64,000 nt of DNA, from positions 4,971,501 through 5,035,500 of the forward strand of contig CM034402.1 of the NCBI GenBank assembly GCA_019925095.2. The letters are read 5' to 3'. Both the position numbers and the translations under genes were made by a program. Source of the stretch: Dendrolimus kikuchii. Lineage: Eukaryota > Arthropoda > Insecta > Lepidoptera > Lasiocampidae. How positions within the stretch are numbered: the first letter of the stretch is position 1; each line of letters opens with the position of its first letter. Shown piece after piece: positions 10,227 through 19,409 of the stretch. The notes beneath the pieces were generated by a model. It saw only the letters and a list, made by a program, of their open reading frames with translations. It had not been told where the DNA came from and did no database searches.

Positions 10227-10775
10227 CTTCTAGGCGCTAAGAACCTCAGCCAGAAGGCCCAGCTCGCCATATACAACGCGGTGCTGGTACCTACGCTCAC
10301 GTATGGATGCGAGAGTTGGGTATGGAAGAGAGAACATGAAAGTAGAGTAAACGCGGTCGAGATGCGAGCACTGCGCAAAATCTGCGAAGTGACGCTCGCG
10401 GACCGCGTTCGTAATACCGAAGTAAGAAGGAGAGTTGGTCTGAAAGAGAGTGTCGGGGTGAAGGTAAGGAAAGGAATGCTCCGGTGGTTCGGACATGTGG
10501 AAAGAATGCATGATGAAAGAATGACTAAACAGATATACAATGCAAAAGTGGATGGAAGCAGAAGTCGTGGAAGGCCACGACACACCTTCCATGATCAAAT
10601 CGATCGTGTACTAGCAGAAGGTGATGTCAGGAGCCTTAAGAACAGACGAGCTTGCATGACAAGAGTTATGAATGTCAAAGAGGCAAGTGAGGTGTGTAAG
10701 AATAAGCCTAAATGGCACTCTGTTGTTCGTGCCTACCTCGCAAGGGAACTGGCGTGAAGTTATGTATGTATGTAT
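10227..10775 (+). pseudogene. RepA copy, longest in window, open frame
   Basis: The longest RepA copy, with an uninterrupted frame of about 178 codons from KLLGAKNLSQKAQLAIYN through VPTLTYGCESWVWKRE, RKGMLRWFGHVERMHDERMT and RGRPRHTFHDQIDRVLAEGD to YLARELA at 10757, followed by (TATG)n. This is the C-terminal region of a non-LTR reverse transcriptase downstream of the catalytic palm. No palm or endonuclease is present, so it is a 5'-truncated insertion although the frame is intact. Flanking GTATAAA (10220-10226; 10776-10782) is the likely TSD. The open frame suggests a recent insertion, not a functional protein. Confidence 0.85.
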
Positions 10776-10839
10776 GTATAAATCAATCTCTACATACTAC
10801 ATTAATAAAGATCTAGAAGTGACGTTTTGTAGGCTAATG

Positions 10840-11500
10840 AAAAAAACTTCGTTTAAAAAAACCGACTTCAAAATCTAAAAAGTATAAAATAACTTAATAA
10901 AGATTTTTGACTAAGAATTTATTTAGTTTATTAAGGGACTTAATGATATAGAATATTCTACATCTTGGAGTCGGTGCCAAGTGAACCATAGAAATTTACA
11001 TATACACTGTTATAACAACAAAATGTTGCAAAATATTGTAATTTTTATGTTTTACTTGGCACCGACTTCAAGATGTAGAAAATTTTATGTTATTTTGTCT
11101 CTTAATAAACTAAATAAATTCTTAGTCAAAAATCTTTATTAAGTTATTTTATACTTTTTAGTTTATCGAGTCGACTTTTTTAAACGAAGTTTTTTTATTT
11201 GTTACTTTTAGTATTTAGCTATGGGTAGGCCTACGAAAGGAGCCGCGCGTCTTAAAAAATATAGGTCCCAAGAAACGGGAACGGAAAATTGTCTTAAAAA
11301 AATATCCATAAAATGAAAACTACTGGGTGAAACTGTGTTAAATTTTTAATGGACCAAATGACAACTATTTCGCATCAAACTAAAAAAGAATCACATAAAT
11401 CGGATCATAAATCTCAGCGTAATCGGTGTACATACATAAAAAAAATACCAATCAAATTAAGAACCTCTTCCTTTCTGAAGTCGGTTAATAAAAAGAAACT
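10840..11500 (-). mobile_element. composite foldback element
   Basis: A 350-bp hairpin block (about 10848-11198) has outer arms 10848-10945 and 11098-11198, then inner arms around 10965-10990 and 11055-11083 (ACATCTTGGAGTCGGTGCCA against TTGGCACCGACTTCAAGATG). It is followed by a 290-bp unit (11205-11490). The whole is the reverse-oriented counterpart of 42975-43565. End motifs AACCGACTTC and GAAGTCGGTT are inverted repeats. There is no ORF. Confidence 0.75.
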
Positions 11501-12178
11501 CAATTGGTTTGGCTTTAAACTATTATATAACGGTGAAGTGCTAGAAACGCTTTAGAAATACTAATTAGAAAATAGCAATTAATTAATCGTAAAGTAATTT
11601 ACTCTTCTACGAAAACGCAAAAATTTGTATTAGCGAGTTGTAATTACAAGGGTTAATCTACACTACAAACAAATGGCACTTAATTAAAATCATGAGTGGC
11701 CCCAGAGCCAGATAAATTGCACTCGACGTCAGGCGCAGTTTAAAACGTGCCTAATTTATTTTGAAATAATTTTCGGTATTAGTTTAGAAAATATTTATCG
11801 TACTCAAGATATCATATTATTAGCTTTAGAAGTTCTTTATTATTAAATTCATCCCCATTATTTGAGCGTTAAATCCCGGTTCTGTTCGGAGTTTCATTTC
11901 AAAGTGCAGAATCAGAATTTCTACGTTTTCTTCGTCACTTCGCACTTTGGCATTCATAATTATAAGACCATTGATATGCATGTCATCTATCTCTCACGAA
12001 GTTCAGCTAGCATTTCTAAGTCCTACCTCTTATTCCGGAATCTATAACACGCTCCATAACTAGACATTTTCGTTGTTTCTTATGTATCCAGCCGAATTCT
12101 ATCAGACAGGTCTTATAGAATCCGGCTGGCTGGTACCATTTAACATCATTTTTAATTCAACTGGATGTTTCTTTTTCA
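11501..12178. other. no gene recognised
   Basis: AT-rich, no clear repeat family. Short ORFs (for example 11862-12047) have no recognisable features. Confidence 0.4.
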
Positions 12179-12500
12179 AGAGAGAGAAAGAGAAAGAGAG
12201 AGAGAGAGAGAGAGAACACTTTATTGCACACCAAAATATACAATTACAACACATACCATATTTACAATATTTTCTAGGCAATACAATAGGCGGCTTTATC
12301 GCTCAAAGCGATCACTTCCAGACAACCTAAATCAAAGAAATTTGAATCAGGCGATGTAGGTGGTGCAGGAAAAAAGCAATAGATGCATAAATACTCGAAA
12401 CTAATTTAAGAATTAAATATAGAAATACATACATATATACATAATCACATATATATATACATGCACAATAATATACACAAGTATATTATAATAAATGTAA
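12179..12500 (-). repeat. RepL LINE 3' UTR with (GA)n tail
   Basis: Read on the minus strand it ends ...GCAATAAAGTGTTCTCTCTC, a LINE terminus followed by a (CT)n microsatellite (12179-12213). Upstream are CAATATTTTCTAGGCAATAC and GGCGGCTTTATCGCTCAAAG, shared with 58236-59050 and 28106-28330. The two ORFs called across the GA tract are artefacts of the repeat. Confidence 0.65.
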
Positions 12501-12813
12501 CATGCACGTGCATGATTATGTTGTGGTAATCAGACATAGCTATTTGTGGACAAATAGTGTTTTCTTCTAAATTTGTTACGCGATTTCTCCGTCAGTTGTG
12601 GACCGATTTTAATATTTTTTTTTTATTCAAAAGAGAATACTTCTGAGGTGGTCCCATTGTTCCCAAGTCAGAATTTGATGAGTGAAACCTAGGCAAATTT
12701 AAACCAACCGTTGTTGAAGAGCGTCTGTCTATACTTACCGAATGATAAACTTGTATACGCGTGCCAGTAATAAAATTTCTACAGGCGTTTAATATATTAT
12801 TTCTAAAGCTACA
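12501..12813. other. no gene; possible old repeat
   Basis: Contains TTACGCGATTTCTCCGTCAG and GGTGGTCCCATTGTTCC, which read like the body of a non-autonomous transposon, but the ends were not found. Confidence 0.3.
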
Positions 12814-12822
12814 AAAGTATTT

Positions 12823-13140
12823 TTTTTATTTTTTTTTATTGCAGGAGTTCAGCAGACAGGCAGACGGCCCACTCGATGGAAAGCGGTTACCATCGCCTAT
12901 GGACATTTGCAACACTGGAGGTGCTACAAATGCGCTGCTGCTCTCTTAAGGGAGACTGGAACCTGGTCACTAATGCCGGAACACAACTCAAGGTTGTTAT
13001 GGCGATATGCTTTAGACCAGGGGTGGTAGCCATCCAGTCGGGCAAATGCCCTATCACCTGGCTGTGGGTTGTTTTGTCGCCTCTTATGACAGGCCGCCCG
13101 GCCGCAGGAAATTGTATTCTTTCTCCGTTCCTGCACGGAT
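12823..13140 (-). mobile_element. RepB copy with 9-bp TSD
   Basis: A full-length minus-strand copy: T run, TTGCAGGAGTTCAGCAGACA, ..., CTCCGTTCCTGCACGGAT. Direct repeats AAAGTATTT occur at 12814-12822 and 13141-13149, the clearest TSD for a stand-alone RepB copy here. This defines the 5' boundary of the element at its ATCCGTGCAGG end. Confidence 0.9.
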
Positions 13141-13169
13141 AAAGTATTTGCACAAATGGCAAGTAAAAA

Positions 13170-13670
13170 AATATTTATTTTAAGAAAAGCAAAACCGAGT
13201 TCATCCTAAAACGATCAAAATAAATATTTTGCACAGTATCTTGAAGTCCGTGCGAAGTAAAACATAAAAACACAATATTTTGCAAATTTCTTGTTATTTT
13301 TTTATGTTTTATTTGGCACCGACTTTTTTTTATTGCAGGAGTTCAGCAGACAGACAGACGGCCCACTTGATGGAAAGCGGTTACCATCGCTTATGGACAT
13401 TTGCAACACCAAAGGTGCTACAAATGCGCTGCTGCTCTCTTAAGGGAGACTGTAATCTAGCCACTAATGCCGGAACACCACTCTAGGTTGCTATGGCGGC
13501 AAACTCTAGACCAGGGCTAGTAGCCGTCTAGATGGGTAAACATCTTACCTCCTGTATGTGGGTTGTTTTGTCGCGTCTTACGATTGGCCGCTGCACAGAT
13601 AAACTGAATTCTGACTGATAGACTTGAAGATATTGCTTTTTAAGTTGAAGTCGGTTTCGTTTATGTTAAA
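13170..13670. mobile_element. third foldback copy, interrupted by RepB
   Basis: The left part contains TCTTGAAGTCCGTGCGAAGT and TTTATTTGGCACCGACTTTT; the right part contains GACTTGAAGATATTGC and GTTGAAGTCGGTTTCG. These match the inner and outer arms of the foldbacks at 10840-11198 and 43265-43565. A RepB copy (13324-13603) is inserted at the CACCGACTT motif. Confidence 0.6.
13324..13603 (-). mobile_element. RepB copy inside a foldback element
   Basis: A minus-strand RepB copy with a deletion near its 5' end (the CCGCAGGAAATTGTATTCTT segment is missing; TTGGCCGCTGCACAGAT is contiguous). It lies within the foldback remnant 13170-13670, so it is younger than it. Confidence 0.85.
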
Positions 13671-13820
13671 ATAAAAAAAATGGGCCTACTACTTATACCA
13701 GAATCTAGCGTAGGGCATACCTAATTCAAAATTTATTCCTTACACAACATCCAACGTTTTTCGTTAGACGTTCTCCTACGATCTCCCTGTAACATCTCAC
13801 AGATATCTTTTATAATATTA

Positions 13821-14032
13821 CTAGCAGCCCCGGCAGACATTGTCCTGCTCTAAAAAAATTAAAGTCTAGGACTCGATCTCAGCGCCACCTACCGGTTCCA
13901 ACGGGATAAAAAGTATCCTATGTCCGTCTCCTGGTTCTAAGCTACCTCCCCACCAATTTTCAGCCAAATCAGTACAGCCGTTCTCAAGTTATAAATAGTG
14001 TAACTAACACGACTTTCTTTTATATATATAGA
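13821..14032 (-). mobile_element. short Helitron-like element
   Basis: On the minus strand it runs from A|TCTATATATATAAAAG to ...GGGGCTGCTAG|T, fitting the A|TC...CTAG|T rule. The segment GGCAGACATTGTCCTGC near the end is a degenerate form of the 3' hairpin. It is 212 bp and non-coding. Confidence 0.6.
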
Positions 14033-14218
14033 TTATTTTTTCTTTTCTTTTTTCGCCAACTCCTCCGTTATAGTTGAAGACATGGCCTTTTCTTTTTCAT
14101 GTCTTGTTTTTATTTTATTCTGAAACTCGGAATTAATATATGGGGGGTAGTCTTTTGTATTTTTCTTTTTTCTTAAAATCAAAACTAATATTCTAGTACA
14201 TTTTATCTTATTTACTAA

Positions 14219-14865
14219 TCTATATATGTAAAAATGAATCCCTATTTCCCTTGGTCACGCCATCACGCGTGAACGGCAGGACCGATTTCGCTTATTCTTT
14301 CTTTATTGTGTTTGTTATTGTCAGGAGAAGGTTTTTATGATAGAAAAAATTAAGAAAATTGCGCGGAAAATTAGAAAATTTAAGAATACTTAACCACCAT
14401 ATAAAATTATTTCTAATCTAACCTTAGCGCTTTGGACAATATAAACTTTTTTAATGTAACCTTATGACGTTTGATATAGAATTGACAGAATACGTGCTGC
14501 AAATATCGTCAAAGAGGATGTAAAAAAACTGAATATCGTCTAAAACAGATGCTTCGGTCGGAGTTATTTTATCGATAAAATACATGTAAAATAATTCATT
14601 TAGTTTTAATCGGGTTCCAATATTTAGGTGAAATTATTTTTGTGTGTGTTCAAGTGGGTCCCGGGATGGTTAAGATTATAGATCTACCGGTAAGTGACAC
14701 CACTAAAGTCTTCCTAAACGGTGAGGCCTATTTTGATGATATTTTGTTTTTAGTAAAGTGATTCGAGAATGGTTTAAGTAACTATTGGTCCCGGTAAATG
14801 TCGCTGCAATCGGGTTCTAGATTGTTATTTCTAAGGGCAGAACAACGTCTGCCGGATACAGCTAG
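14219..14865 (+). mobile_element. Helitron-like element
   Basis: It starts A|TCTATATATGTAAAAATG and ends GGATACAGCTAG|T. Before the end, GGCAGA-ACAACG-TCTGCC forms a perfect 6-bp hairpin, as expected for Helitron 3' ends. The body includes GTTCAAGTGGGTCCCGGGAT, shared with 8957-9180 and 17524-17719. No helicase is encoded. Confidence 0.65.
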
Positions 14866-15066
14866 TACATTTATATATCTATTTAATTACTTTCTATCTA
14901 TTATATGGTTATTTAGTTTTGTAGTTATCTCTATGTTACACGTTTCTTCCAATCGACTTATATCTATTTACGTTTTGCTTCTATTTATACATTTCTTTTG
15001 TATCATTTAATCCATAAAAAAACAGAGTTAACTTAGAATCTGAACCTACCGCCTTCAACCATCCAA
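14866..15066. other. AT-rich spacer
   Basis: Low-complexity AT-rich sequence with no recognised feature. Confidence 0.4.
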
Positions 15067-15223
15067 CCAAGTCGTGCTCAGAAAATTTGCCGATGACAAC
15101 CCCTCCCGCCTCCCACAACCGCAACCAGTGGTCGTTTAGTTCTTAGTACTACTTAGACAAGCCCCAGTCCAAGTCGTAGGAAGCGGGAGGGGCGACCATC
15201 GGCAAACCTTCTGCGCACGGCTT
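15067..15223. repeat. GC-rich imperfect inverted repeat
   Basis: Arms of about 55 bp (about 15067-15125 and 15170-15223) pair with roughly 75% identity around a short loop. They share TTTGCCGATG and CCCCTCCCGC on one side and the complements on the other. The block is markedly GC-richer than its flanks, and no family was recognised. Confidence 0.6.
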
Positions 15224-15557
15224 ATAGGTATCTAAATTGTCTGTTCCAACCTAATCACGTTCAACACAGCTCAACGGAAGTGTCGCTGTGACGCCATCAG
15301 AAAGTTTCCGGGTCGTAGGAGGATCGCCTCATTTGATTTCCGGCGATCGGCCGAGTTCCACATCACATACTTTCGTAATTTACTTTTGCTACATTGGGAA
15401 ATAATTGACCTAGATTTTAATTGTTATTCGAAGTTTGGGAGAAAGTCCTGTTTTGCGTTATCGGTGCACTTAGAAATGTTACTATTGTGATTTATTTTAT
15501 TGAGAAGCTGACTACGAACTTACAGTCGGCTCCTATGTCCGATTCATTCACTTACTA
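15224..15557. other. no gene; moderately GC-rich
   Basis: Contains CGGGTCGTAGGAGGATCGCC and CCGGCGATCGGCCGAG, possibly a continuation of the element bearing the inverted repeat. No ORF of note. Confidence 0.35.
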
Positions 15558-15814
15558 TCCGTGCAGGAGCGGAGAAAGAATGCAATTTCCTGCGGCTGAG
15601 CCTGTCGTAAGAGGCGATACAACAACCCAGTCAGGTGGTAGGGTAATTGCGCGAGTGGATGACTATGGTTGTTATGGCGGCACACACTTGACCAGGGATG
15701 GTAGCAATCCAGTCGAGTAAACACGCTACCACCTGGCTGTGGATTGTTTTGTGGCCTCTTACGACAGGCCGCCCGGGCACAGGAATTAGTATTCTTTTTC
15801 CATTCCTGCATGGA
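15558..15814. mobile_element. two RepB 5' halves joined head-out
   Basis: A plus-strand RepB 5' part (15558-15664: ATCCGTGCAGGAGCGGAG to the GGATGACTA region) is fused to a minus-strand 5' part (about 15668-15814: GGTTGTTATGGCGGC to TTCCATTCCTGCATGG). Both 5' ends face outwards and both 3' halves with poly(A) are missing, so the segment can fold on itself. Confidence 0.75.
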
Positions 15815-16393
15815 GAGGAATTCAGTTGAAACAAATAATAATATTATAACCGTAAACTTAAAATTTATAATATTAGATCCGTACCCGGAAGTCACGTGAC
15901 ATCATCATCTATAAAATTTCCGGGACGACAATCGCATCATGACTTATTTCCGGTAGAGCCCTACCTGCTCCTCTTTGCCTTAAAATAATTCTCTCCGGCT
16001 ATATCAAAATTGTATGTATGACACATGTTACAATATACCTATTTTAAGAAGCTACCTAATGTCCGGTTTCTATATCTCACTGTTCATTCACTCGCCCTAC
16101 CATCGGTTGAATTTTGACATTACTTGTATGGAGCTTATGTCAAATTGTAACCAGTAGTAAGGCAAATAAACGGTCGGTAAGATATAGGAATCAATCGTTA
16201 CTAAAAGCGCTTGGTGGTGATCCCATTATTGCCGTTTGGTGCGGTCGTTTAGATTTAAATCTTTCGTCGGATAACAAACACTACCTTCTCACACAAATAC
16301 TTTGCTAGCCTACACGTGGGAGATTCTAATTTATTTTTATTCCTGGTATTATCACCTAATCTGGGAAAGCAAGAAATATTGTTCTTAACATAT
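15815..16393. other. no gene recognised
   Basis: Includes a TTTCCGGGACG / ACCCGGAAGTCACGTGAC cluster near 15880-15960 and a TAAATAAACGGTCGGTAAG segment near 16165. No ORF or family was recognised. Confidence 0.35.
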
Positions 16394-16405
16394 AGAACAC
16401 TCTCA

Positions 16406-16503
16406 TACACACATAACTTCACGCCAGTTCCCTTACGGGGTAGACACAAACAACAGAGCGCCATTTAGGCTTATTCTTACTTCTTCTTCTTCTTCTTATT
16501 CTT
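16406..16503 (-). mobile_element. RepA copy, 98 bp, with (TTC)n
   Basis: CACATAACTTCACGCCAGTT, then the 3' UTR and the last codons (complement of PKWRSV), cut at TTATTCTTAC and followed by a (TTC)n run. Flanks AGAACACTCTCA (16394-16405) and AGAACATTCTCA (16504-16515) are a 12-bp TSD with one mismatch. The TTC run at the truncation point was probably added at insertion or expanded later. Confidence 0.8.
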
Positions 16504-16526
16504 AGAACATTCTCAAATATTTAATA

Positions 16527-17212
16527 CTAGCTTCTGCCCGCGACTTACGAATAGTTACTTTGGGCTAACGCTAACTTTATCCCGCGACTTTGTTTACGTA
16601 GAAGGTGAAAATATTTTTAAATCTCAATGACTGCCCGCCGACCTTGCACATCATACATGCGCGCGCAGAGTACTTGATCATTATTTTGCTGCGATGTTAT
16701 TTTAAAACTACGATATCTCCTAAGATATTCATTGAAATCGAATAATGTAAATGGCAATTTTGTTTTAAATTAAATACTCGTGATGAATAACGTATTTATT
16801 TGGATAAGGATTAATATCATGTTTATAAAAACATCCTCGCAAATAATGCATTATTTTAGATTAAATTTGGTTAGCATAAAAAAGGTTATAGTGAGCCAAC
16901 CTTAAAAGATAGACATATCCTGTCGCGGACTTTTTTTTAGAACTTTTAAAGGGGAACAATTCTGTCACACGTGATTTTTGCAAAACTTTAACCGTTTACG
17001 CAGCGGAAGCTCTCAAAAGAAAAATAAACCGATTTTGAAAAATTCTTCATTGGTGCTCCTAATGGTATTAGCGTGATGATATAGCCTATAGCCTTCCTCA
17101 ATAAATGGGCTATCTAACACTGAAAGAGTTTTTCAAATCAGACCAGTAGTTCCTGAGGTTAGCGCGTTCAAGCAAACAAAGAAACTCTTCTGCTTTATAT
17201 ATTATTATAAGA
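16527..17212 (-). mobile_element. H1 Helitron-like element, 686 bp
   Basis: The reverse complement of 56164-56848 along its whole length: CTAGCTTCTGCCCGCGACTT at the left end (its 3' end) and CGCGTTCAAGCAAACAAAG near the right end. It ends in CTAG with T outside on the element strand. No ORF. The two copies are nearly equal in length (686 and 685 bp). Confidence 0.75.
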
Positions 17213-17360
17213 CATGCAGTGAAGCCGCTGTTAAAATATTTATTACTGTAAACTTATCTCGCAAGAAATGATTTGTAACCATGTTGTTAATTGATAGAAT
17301 AGCAAGCACGCTTTTGCAGGACAAAAATAATATTTAATTAATATAATATTATTATTTGTT

Positions 17361-17416
17361 GCTCTGTTGTTCGTGCCTACCCCGCAAGGGAACTGGCGTG
17401 AAGTTATGTATGTATG
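17361..17416 (+). mobile_element. RepA micro-insertion, 56 bp, 11-bp TSD
   Basis: Only GCTCTGTTGTTCGTGCCTAC, the stop and the (TATG)n tail are present. Perfect direct repeats TATTATTTGTT at 17350-17360 and 17417-17427 prove a separate insertion event. Confidence 0.9.
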
Positions 17417-17523
17417 TATTATTTGTTAAAATAATATAATTGAAGAAATCTAGATTGGCGTTCAAGCGCGCTCACACGTGAGCGCTATAATAGTACTTTC
17501 ACAAAATAAATTTATATCCCTAA

Positions 17524-17719
17524 TCTTTATATATATAATTCTTCTGTACGTGTGTTGATAGTGAACTAAACGGCTGGACCGATTTGAATGAATTTTTTGT
17601 GTGTGTTCAAGTGGATTCGAGGATGGTTTAGATTCACAATTGGACCCGGTCGGTGGTGCTGCAATCGGGTTCTAAATTTTATTTCTTCAGGGCAGAACAA
17701 CGTCTGCCAGGAGAGATAG
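17524..17719 (+). mobile_element. Helitron-like element, short
   Basis: It starts A|TCTTTATATATATAATTC and carries GGCAGA-ACAACG-TCTGCC before a degenerate ATAG end. It shares the body with 14219-14865 and abuts the next element at 17720. Confidence 0.6.
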
Positions 17720-18057
17720 TCTAATATATAAAGTTCTCGTGTCGAGGTGTTTGTTACCAAACTCATCCGAAACGGCTGAAGCGATTTGTATGAAATTTTG
17801 TGTGCATATCGGGTAGGTCTGAGAATCGGCCAACATCTATTTTTTATACCCCTAAATGATAAAGGTGACCCGCCTCTAAATATTTTTTTTTTAATTTTTT
17901 GACAATTTTTTTTATTTATATTTTTTTATGATTTGGAATTAAAAATACATACAACCCCCTAAATTTTCACCCTTTTACCACCAACCCCTATTTTTTAATA
18001 GCGATATTAATACTGTAATAATTTAAATGACAAGACAACGTTTGGCGGGTCAGCTAG
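17720..18057 (+). mobile_element. Helitron-like element, second in tandem
   Basis: It begins TCTAATATATAAAGTTCTCG and ends GGCGGGTCAGCTAG|T. Typical lepidopteran body words (GAAACGGCTGAAGCGATTTG, CCCCTAAATGATAAAGG). Non-coding. Confidence 0.6.
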
Positions 18058-18553
18058 TAGTTGAATAAATATTTAATCTAACAAAAAAATAAAAAAACTT
18101 GTGATTCTATGGACAAGAGTTAAGAAAACATTAAATAAATTAAATAACAGGCGAAGGAGTGCTTTGCATTTTTGATCTAATTTACCTTTTGCGCATACAA
18201 ACCGTACATACCTTATGCAGTCTTTTTAAACATAAACCGTTGATAACAGGCTTCTGCAGTACGTAAAATTTAAGTCCCTTCTACCGCTATATTTCTACTC
18301 TATTATGCAATTTATGATCTACATAATAGAGTGCAATTTCATCTGAGAGTAAATAAATTAAATTTGCATAGAGGCGAAATCGTTTATTTCATTTATGAGT
18401 AACGTAAAAGGATTTATGATAAATTTTAAAAGGGCTTCTGTAGAGCAAGTTTTAATTTTGTTTTAAGGTAGTTTTATTTAGTACCAATATAAATATTAAC
18501 TAGTTGAAGCTACCTAAATGTTAACATATATTATTGCTTGACCTCAGTGACTA
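18058..18553. other. AT-rich, nothing recognised
   Basis: No ORF or repeat family was identified. ATCTACATAATAGAGTGCA-like words give weak local inverted symmetry only. Confidence 0.4.
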
Positions 18554-18561
18554 ACTGACTT

Positions 18562-18825
18562 TTTTATTGCATGAGTTTATCAGACAGCCCACCTGATGGA
18601 AAGCGGTTACCATCGCCTATGGACATTTTCAATATCAAAGGGTCTGTAAACGCGCTGCTGCTCTCTTAAGCGAGACTGGCATCTGGCCACACACACCAGG
18701 GGTGCTAGTCATTTGGACGGGCAAATACCTTACCACCTGGCTGTGCGTTGTGTTGTCACCTCGTACGACAGGCCGCCAGGTCGTAGAAATTTGTATTCTT
18801 TCTCCATTTCTGCACGCATAAAATG
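18562..18825 (-). mobile_element. RepB copy with 8-bp TSD
   Basis: A minus-strand copy (TTTTTATTGCATGAGTTTAT to CATTTCTGCACGCATAAAA) with internal deletions. Direct repeats ACTGACTT at 18554-18561 and 18826-18833. Its 5' edge forms one arm of the hairpin 18818-18855. Confidence 0.8.
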
Positions 18826-18855
18826 ACTGACTTGTTGAAATGTCAGTCATTTTAT
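18818..18855. repeat. perfect 14-bp-stem hairpin
   Basis: ATAAAATGACTGAC (18818-18831) and its exact complement (18842-18855) flank a 10-nt loop. It begins inside RepB and ends in the flanking sequence, which then reads TTATCCGCC, resembling a RepB start. Confidence 0.85.
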
Positions 18856-19160
18856 CCGCCCAAACTACTGGAGATGGGTTCGTGAAATTTTGCATGCCGG
18901 TTGTTCCTATAGTACTGTAGGTGCGCACTAAGAAAGGGTTTTTGAAAATCCAACCCTTAAAGCGAATGAAATTTTGTATGAAAATCCTTCCTTTTCAAAT
19001 GAAATTTTATATACTTGCTTCTGGTTAGAAATAAATGGACACGCGTATTGACGTTCCTGGAAATTCAACCTCTAAGGGGGTAAAAAAAAAAGGGGATGAA
19101 CATTTGCTCAAACTATGACTATTTTTAATATACGCAGGTGAAACCGCGAGCAACAGCTGG
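18856..19160 (+). repeat. Helitron-like 3' portion, degenerate
   Basis: Ends GTGAAACCGCGAGCAACAGC followed by TGG, a decayed form of the CGCGGGCAACAGCTAGT end common in lepidopteran Helitrons. Internal duplicated words (GAAATTTTGTATGAAAATCC, GAAATTTTATATACTTGC) suggest partial tandem structure. Confidence 0.45.
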
Positions 19161-19321
19161 TCTTTTTTTATATCTTTATTTATTTTGGTAAGGCTTATAG
19201 AGAAACACTGGTATAAATAAGTACATATACTTAAATAAAAAAAATTGCTAACTACAGGCCTTATCATTTCGACTTACTCAGGTAAGTAGCTCAGAATACG
19301 CATTTAATTAATAATTTTATT

Positions 19322-19335
19322 TATCGAAAAAAAAA

Positions 19336-19407
<72 letters not shown>
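19322..19407. repeat. A run and (TA)n microsatellite
   Basis: A poly(A) run is followed by about 35 AT dinucleotides with a single interruption. The minus ORF reading IYIYIYIY through it is an artefact. Confidence 0.95.

Positions 19408-19409
<2 letters not shown>

Noticed and set aside
10173..10757. 194-codon ORF as a host gene
   Set aside because: Its residues match the RT C-terminal fragments at 8427, 20575, 23053, 40282 and 52838 and it ends in the (TATG)n tail. It is a RepA insertion; the first 15 or so residues lie in flanking DNA.
12073..12359. ORFs with EREKEKERERERER
   Set aside because: Translation of the (GA)n tail of a LINE 3' end.
12876..13162. long ORFs on both strands over RepB copies
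   Set aside because: The element is GC-richer than the genome and short of stops by composition. Frames differ between copies and end at poly(A).
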